DNA from: Vicia villosa
Lineage: Eukaryota > Streptophyta > Magnoliopsida > Fabales > Fabaceae
Direction: 5' to 3'
Length of the DNA: 64,000 bases
Assembly (NCBI RefSeq): GCF_029867415.1
Contig: NW_026705576.1
Span: 124,001-188,000, forward strand
How positions within the stretch are numbered: the stretch's first letter is position 1; every line of letters starts with the position of its first letter. Under the pieces are notes generated by a model. The model did no database searches. It saw only the letters and a list, made by a program, of their open reading frames with translations, and was not told the origin of the DNA. Below are positions 58,452 through 64,000 of this stretch, piece by piece. The translations under genes were made by a program, and so were the position numbers.

Positions 58452-58952
58452 TTACGTTTGTTTTCTCTTAATATTATTTCTTTACTTTATGTATATATCT
58501 ATTTGTCTTGCTAACATTTTTCTTAGCGTAAAGGTAGTTCATCATCAAGCCAGGCGTCATATTGAAAAAGCGGTAACGTAATTGTTGTTCACTTCCAAAA
58601 ATATTATTGATACTATAATATGCTATCAATTAACATGCTTATAGTGACTTCATGCATAAAAACTGCTCCTGCTCACATATGTGTCTCATTCTATCATTAA
58701 CTACCTTTTACCTACTATACTGTACATGCTAGCATTATTATCTATGGTTCTCTTGTTACTCTCCTATTCTCCTGTTTTCTCTTTTTGATGTTGACAAAGG
58801 GGGAGATAGATGCTGGATGTACGGGGGAGCTTTGTTGAGAGATTGCCCTGTTGAGAGATAGATGCTGGATGTACGGGGGAGCTCTGTTGAGTCTTTATCA
58901 TTTACTACCAAAGCTTAGACGAATGGTTTGCCATCATCAAAAAGGGGGAGTA
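58452..58952 (+). other. 3' UTR and polypurine tract of the SIRE-like element
   Basis: About 500 bp, with the tandem unit GATGCTGGATGTACGGGGGA at 58809 and 58861 and the polypurine tract AAAAAGGGGGAG at 58939-58950, two bases from the LTR start. A second purine tract (AAAGGGGGAGATAG) lies at 58797. Confidence 0.7.
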
Positions 58953-60490
58953 TGTGAATACAAGATTACACTCAAAGATGTTTTTGATTCATGGCAAACT
59001 CAAATAAGCATTCAAACAACAAGACGGAAGCAGAAAACTTAAAGAAAAGCAAGCATTGATCACTCATAGGTCAACCCATTATGTTTATATGTTTAAAGGT
59101 TCTCAACACAAGCTAAACAAGAAGAATGCAGAAAAACAGCAGTTAGGTCGACCTACCATCAACCCAGGTCGACCTAAAAATGGAGAAAAATTCATATACC
59201 ACTGCCAGGTCGACTCACACATCATTTAGGTCGACCTAAATTGATGAATTCTACATACCAGCCTGTTAGGTCGACCTACACATCAACTAGGTCGACCTAA
59301 TCTGTGAAAATATCCCCAGAATGCACCAGAAGAGGATTCTGGTCGACCTACTCCTTCAACAAGTCGACCTAACTGGGAGCAAAATTCTGCAAGCTCTGTT
59401 AGGTCGACCTAAGCACTACAAGTGGTCGACCTAACTGATCAAGAAAGTTCAAAAATCAGTTTTTCTTGGTTCTAACTGTTATGCAATCATATATATTGTG
59501 CAAGGGTAATTATTCAAGCAACACCAACAACTGAAAGATACACAAACGCTTCTCATCTTCGTTCTTCATCATCTCCAACACAATTACACATAATCATTCT
59601 TGCGTTGCGGGTTAGTGATGAGTTCGATAACGTCCATGGAACGGAATTGAAGATTCCTAGTGGGTGAAGGTTTGTGGGGTTTGTTGGTGAATAAAATCTG
59701 CGGGTTTTGTCCTCCACGACGGGTGGTTCTTGGGGGTTTTTATCAAGAGGCGTTCATTGAGGATTCGGCTGAGTGTAACGATTGAGGAACGGGGAGTTCA
59801 AGGAATCAAGACACTGCAGAAGGGAATCAAAGTGAAGCTCTTGGATAACCTTGATCTGGCTCAAGATTAAGGGGGAAGAAGATTCAAAGGATCGACATAA
59901 TTGGTTTATCGTTTATCGCTTTGTTATCTTCTTTGTATATACTACTTTCAACATTAATGAAAGATTACCCAATTTCAATTTGGAATTGGGGGCAGACGTA
60001 GTCGTAGCGAGGACGATCGACGAACTGCCTAAACAAATATCGTGTTCTTGTCGCTTTTACTTTCTCTTTTACTTTCTGTTCATAATTGGTTATAAGTGCA
60101 AAATTGATCAACGATTCAAGTGTTAAATTTGTGAATTAAAGTTCTGCACAAACATCACAATTCACCACAACTTGAATCACTATCAATTTGAACGTATCAC
60201 CAAGTGTTTGTGTTTTTGCTTAATCCAATCTTACTGCATTGCAAATCAAAGTTGTCAATCTAGAAGTTAATTGGTTTTCAGTTGTTAAACGTATTGGTTA
60301 GCCATCATATTACTTCACCATCAATTCCACTTACTTTTTGGTTTTGAAACACATACGACCTTTGCAATAGCGGTCCGGAATAGACGCAAGTCGATTCAGA
60401 ACCGCTTTCGCTCGAGTCAGTAGAAAAATCCGTAAAAACTTAGTGAGATCTATTCACCCCCCCTCTAGATCTTTAGGCCAGCGTCTAACA
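58953..60490 (+). repeat. SIRE-like LTR (3')
   Basis: 1538 bp, near-identical to 53083-54620; GTCGAC palindrome array at 59141-59430. Ends GCGTCTAACA and directly abuts older copia RT sequence. Confidence 0.9.
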
Positions 60491-61030
60491 GCGTGTACTT
60501 CCGATTTTGAACTGGTAATTCATTTGTTATTTTGTTGCTTTATGTGGATGATATTCTCATAGCAAGCAACAATGTTGAAGATGTAGTGAGGGTGAAGGCT
60601 GAACTCAATAAGGAGTTCGATATGAAGGATCTGGGAGCTACTTCCAGGATTCTTGGAATTGACATTCAAAGAGATAGAAAGAAGTCGAAGTTATGCTTAT
60701 CTCAAGAGGCATATCTACGAAAGATTCTCGAAAAGTTTGGTATGTTAAATTTGAAGCCAGTTGTGACTCCGACAAACCCTCAATTCAAGCTAAGTATAGA
60801 GCGGTGTCCCTGTACTGATTTCGAAAGAGCCTATATGAATCGCATCCCATATGCTAATATAATTGGTTCTTTGATGTATGCTATGGTCTGTACTAGACCC
60901 GATATGGAATATGTAGTAAGTCTTGTAAGCAGGTACATGACGAATCATTGAAAGGCTCACTGGCAAGCATTAAAGTGGATTTTAAAGTACATAAATGGGT
61001 CTCTGAACAGGGTCCTAATTTATGGTGGAT
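60491..61030 (+). pseudogene. Older copia element, resumed: RT and start of RNase H
   Basis: Picks up inside RT (LLYVDDILIASNN near 60538), then SLMYAMVCTRPDMEYVVSLVSRYM; a stop follows at about 60949-60951, then HWQALKWILKYINGSL. About 200 residues of RT N-terminus are missing between 52350 and 60491. Cut at 61031 by a Tekay-like LTR. Confidence 0.8.
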
Positions 61031-61297
61031 GTAACACCCCATATTTTCCCTTAATTAATTTAAATTGAAATTAAATTATTTATTGGAATTATTTGGCATT
61101 TTATTGGATTTATTGGAGAATTATGGAAAATGAGGTTATTGGGCTTGGTGTCGTATTTAGTAATAAGGGGGTGCTAAATGTTAGGCCCTTACTAAAGTGA
61201 ATTGTATTTTTCATAAAATAAGGAAAAGAGGAAAATTTGGAATGAGAAGCAAAAGAGAAAAGAAGAGAAGAAGAGAAGAACGTGAAAGAGCTGAAGA
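61031..61297 (+). repeat. Start of a Tekay-like LTR, cut by CACTA
   Basis: Begins TGTAACACCCCATATTTTCC and carries an AGAGAAAAGAAGAGAAGAAG tract at about 61254-61280. It shares this layout with the minus-strand solo LTR at 19208-21627. The rest lies beyond the CACTA insertion, probably outside the window. Target duplication could not be checked. Confidence 0.6.
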
Positions 61298-61309
61298 CAC
61301 TACAAAAAA

Positions 61310-61680
61310 AAAGGTCTCCTGCCACGCCCAGGAAACCGAGGCTATATGCAAAATAATCGTGGCGTAACGCTGAGGCCACGAAAATCCAACTGTGGAGTAT
61401 GCGGTCGTGGCCTAAAGTAAAGTCCACGGTTTTTTGGTATAGACCACGCCTTTTTGACAACCGTGGCTTTTTTAGGCCACGGTTTCGATAGCTTGATTAA
61501 GGCCACGGTTTGTATTTGCCATGAACCCTAAACCGTGGCAATATGGTAAAGCCACGATTTCAATTTAATGTTTACGACACAGTATTGATTCAAGATATAG
61601 CCACAGTTTGGTTATGATCACAGATTTAAAACCGTGGTTATATTTTATGCATTCTAAACCATTAATCTTGCCACAGTTTA
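61310..61680. repeat. CCACGGTTT / AACCGTGG subterminal units of the second CACTA
   Basis: About ten degenerate units of (G)CCACGGTTT or its complement, several as close inverted pairs (for example near 61420-61490 and 61500-61560). Confidence 0.7.
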
Positions 61681-61905
61681 TTTCTGTAACATTATATAAA
61701 TATTTTATTAATTATACTTGTGGTGGCTATCAATAAAACATTATTTTCAAATTTTTGAAAATCAAACAACAATTATTTATTCATAATTAAAGTTTAAAAT
61801 GTTACAAACTTGCATCACAATCTTACAGAAATGATTAATTAAGCAAAGAAATAAAAGATACAGCTTCAGCAATGGATTGACATATTCAATCTAGTGATCA
61901 TCCAT

Positions 61906-63100
61906 TCACTTGCCATTTTGATGCTTAGACTTTTTCGCTTTTCTTATCTCCGACAGTAAACTAGCAAACCTGCAAACATATAAATATAAATATTTTTAAT
62001 TTTTTTCCACTGATAGAAAATAAATAAGTTACTATAAAATCAATTTTTACCTATTGAGTTCTTCCTGAATGGTGCCTTTATCAAGAACTGTTTCATATAC
62101 GCCTGAATCTAGATTCACTCTGGTAAATTTTTTCTTCAATAAATTCTCACCAGCTTTCACCAGATTATTCAGATTATCTTTAGTAGATATATCCACAGAT
62201 GCTACCTCTCCCTCTAATGTGTCATCCTGTTTCATGCAACCATGTTAAGTTTCTAACAATTTAACTATATATATACTCATGAGAAGAAAATAAACAATCA
62301 TAAACAATTTAACTATATATATACTCATAAGTTTCAAACAAAATAAACAATCATTTACCAAACTATAGTATTATAATCTAAACTGCCAAACATACCAAAA
62401 TCCAATTTATGTTTTCAGAATCTCTTTGTGCTCTTTCAAAAGTAATGTATTATTTGCCATGGCAACAGCTTGTATTGGACTCAGGGCAGACTTAATGTTG
62501 CTATCACCACCTAAACCAGAACTGAAACATACACATACACACTGCTATTACCACCTAAACCATATGCCAATAGCCGCAAAAACCAGAACTAAAACATACA
62601 CATACACACTGCTATAACATAACTCAGTCCCATATCTACATAGTATAAAAATAAAGCAAGAAAGGTCAGAAAAATTTATATAACAATTTAAAAAATATCA
62701 TATAATGGTGAAAGCATTGCACTACCTTCTGAGTATCTTCTCGCAAAACAGGTTCTAAATTTTCAAGTGGCGTCTATAAAAGAAGAAGGTTAATTGTATC
62801 AACACAGATTAAACTGTATAGAATTACCAAGTACAACCTTAAAATTGTTAGAAAAAAATAATATGAAAACTTTTTGCTTACATACCCTTGTTTAATCACG
62901 TATGACAAACACCATTGTTGTTTTGCTCGGACTTAGCAATCTCATCATAACCTGATAGTATATAATCAATAAATGACAAGTTTTGATTCAAGATAACTGC
63001 TTCCACCTAATAGGTTGCTGACAAAAGATACCTGAAAGACGGTTTTCAAAAGAGGCTTATTTGCAGCTTGCTCACGGCCAATGTCATGGAACCACCTTTA
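61906..63100 (-). pseudogene. Multi-exon gene remnant inside the second CACTA, unidentified
   Basis: Minus strand. Last exon 61969-61906 (FASLLSEIRKAKKSK, stop). Preceding exon 62226-62051 carries ENLLKKKFTRVNLDSGVYE and GTIQEELNR and joins the last exon in frame across a GT-AG intron. Further exon-like pieces at about 62773-62727 (LENLEPVLRED) and ending at 63032 ([19 protein letters not shown]) have consensus splice sites. A basic C-terminus after a coiled-coil-like segment would fit a TNP-type CACTA protein, but I cannot name the family. The 5' part is not visible. Confidence 0.4.
62230..62720. other. Intron-like DNA with a short tandem duplication
   Basis: AT-rich. AACAATTTAACTATATATATACTCAT occurs in two copies near 62257 and 62306, and CACACTGCTAT(T/A)-type copies lie at about 62537 and 62607 within a 70-bp repeated segment. 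No coding content seen. Confidence 0.4.
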
Positions 63101-63381
63101 CAAGCATTGCAGAAAGAGAAAATTAGTTGCAGAAAAAAAAAATCAACTGCAAAAACATCTAAAAAAAAGTACAAGCTACTAAACAAAATTCAACGTTTTG
63201 AAATTAGTTGGTACAAAAGATATCTCAATGAAGAAGAGGGGAGAAACTCACATGTTTATTAACACAATATCTGAGACACCGAGAGAAAACAAAGCACTTT
63301 GCTTTCAAAGTCGCCGGAGGAGGATTGTGATCAAGTTTGAAAGGTAAAATGACTTACTTTGTAAAATGACTTTCCAAGTTA

Positions 63382-63576
63382 GAAGGAATGATGAGTCGAT
63401 GGGCTGCTAATAATCTGATGTATGTTCCCTATCATGGGCAGTCTCCATGGTCCAGGTGGTAATTTGGCGATAGAATTTTTAGAAGTACGCCATCTCATAC
63501 CTATTTTGAATAGTACCAAGAGGAAGAGAAAGGATACCATTAAGGTAAAGTTCAAAAAATTATTGTGAAGCTCCAT
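63382..63576 (-). pseudogene. Cytochrome P450 (CYP71-like) N-terminal fragment
   Basis: From ATG 63576 on the minus strand: MELHNN, a hydrophobic membrane anchor (VSFLFLLVLF), then the proline-rich hinge KLPPGPWRLPMIGNIHQI, diagnostic of microsomal P450s of the CYP71 clade. The reading frame ends after about 65 residues at 63382-63379, and no P450 sequence follows (heme region, I-helix and ERR motifs are absent). A full P450 is about 500 residues, so this is a fragment. It may be captured by the CACTA element or be a host gene end broken by it. Confidence 0.75.
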
Positions 63577-63600
63577 GATTGTAGAGCAAGAGAAGAACAA

Positions 63601-64000
63601 CGCTTGGATGAAGGAATCTAAACAAAAGGGTCACATTAAATAGTCGTTGCATTTTCGAGACAATGCAGGCCTGTAAAGTTGTACAATAATACAAAAAAAA
63701 CATAGAATAAACACAATATTAACATATAAAGATTCTCATTTGTCTCTTGCACTAACCATGAGAATACTATATTCTTTTCATTGCCACGTTCAATTGGCCA
63801 TGTGCCTTGTTTATTTTTTATGAATATAAGGAGATTTCATGAAGATATACATGACACATAAATTAATCTCTATCGATAACAACATAAACTTATCTATTCC
63901 TTCTGCAGAGTCACATTAAGTTTGGGACTTGGTAGTGATTGGCCGCAAGTTTACGTTTCAACAAGATTACTCAACAAGTTTAGTTTCGCTGAGAATGGTT
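63601..64000. other. Window end, unassigned
   Basis: Upstream side of the P450 fragment (minus strand), possibly its former promoter. No gene, TIR or LTR end seen. Confidence 0.4.

Larger units (their letters stand above)
52381..60490 (+). mobile_element. Young SIRE-like copia cluster: truncated tandem 3' part plus an element lacking integrase
   Basis: A 2240-bp segment occurs twice with constant offset 5870 and no indels (52381-54620 and 58251-60490). It comprises the pol 3' end, 3' UTR and LTR. Thus the structure is: truncated internal end, LTR (53083-54620), internal region, LTR (58953-60490). I count about three differences between the copies (near 52942, 53669 and 53872), so they are very recent. 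LTRs start TGTGAATACAAG and end GCGTCTAACA. Because the 5' LTR is preceded by internal sequence, no ordinary target duplication flanks it. It sits in the older copia element. Confidence 0.85.
61298..64000 (+). mobile_element. Second CACTA element, right end outside the window
   Basis: Begins CACTACAAAAAAAAAGG at 61298, preceded by AGA as a candidate 3-bp duplication. The first 350 bp carry many GCCACGGTTT / AACCGTGGC(A) units in both orientations, the subterminal repeat style of CACTA elements. No matching ...TTTTGTAGTG end is found before 64000, so the element is over 2.7 kb or the end lies further on. Inside are exon-like pieces on the minus strand and a P450 fragment. Confidence 0.65.

Overview
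The window is plant nuclear DNA, most likely from a large-genome legume. Evidence for this is AT-rich intergenic DNA, GT-AG introns, one intact single-intron nodulin-like MFS transporter gene, and deep nesting of LTR retrotransposons (Athila, Ogre/Tat-like, Tekay-like and SIRE-like copia types), CACTA transposons and a Helitron. The legume/Fabeae placement is inference from repeat style, not from a marker gene.

Layout. 1-620: last two exons of an unidentified plus-strand gene. 621-3559: AT-rich DNA with nothing recognised. 4071-19181: a CACTA transposon (matching CACTACTACAA ends, CTT target duplication), about 1.4 kb of its own sequence, split by a 13.7-kb Helitron on the minus strand (4751-18472). 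By hand-splicing, the Helitron carries five uninterrupted genes: a 1571-aa Rep/helicase, a 477-aa RPA1-like single-stranded-DNA-binding protein, and three small B3-like DNA-binding proteins on the opposite strand. All 26 introns are GT-AG and every coding total is a multiple of three. This is the outstanding feature of the window. 19208-21627: a solo gypsy LTR with a GGCTA target duplication, 26 bp beyond the CACTA end.

23436-25532: the intact MFS gene (minus), the only complete ordinary host gene seen. 27025-28380: a SIRE-like LTR. 28381-29990: a decayed Tat/Ogre-type gag-pro-RT remnant. 30430-31046: possible 5' exons of a small host gene, whose exon appears split by the next insertion.

31047-49442: a Russian doll. 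A plus-strand LTR (probably solo) is interrupted at 34008-48815 by a minus-strand solo LTR of the same family (TSD GTTGC). That LTR is interrupted at 35379-46440 by a full-length 11.06-kb Athila element (TSD ATAAC) with gag, a long intact pol ORF and a third ORF.

49571-61030: a decayed copia element interrupted at 52381-60490 by a very young SIRE-like copia cluster. That cluster has near-identical LTRs, lacks the integrase domain, and is preceded by a truncated tandem copy of its own 3' part with filler-like DNA at the junction. 61031-61297: start of a Tekay-like LTR, cut by a second CACTA element (from 61298 to beyond the window) that holds exons of an unidentified gene and a cytochrome P450 N-terminal fragment.

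How parts work together. In the Helitron, Rep/helicase would cut and unwind, and the RPA-like protein could coat the single-stranded intermediate. The three B3-like proteins have no assigned role; binding to the element's own DNA is one hypothesis. All exon boundaries here are read by eye from splice consensus and reading frame, without transcripts or database searches.
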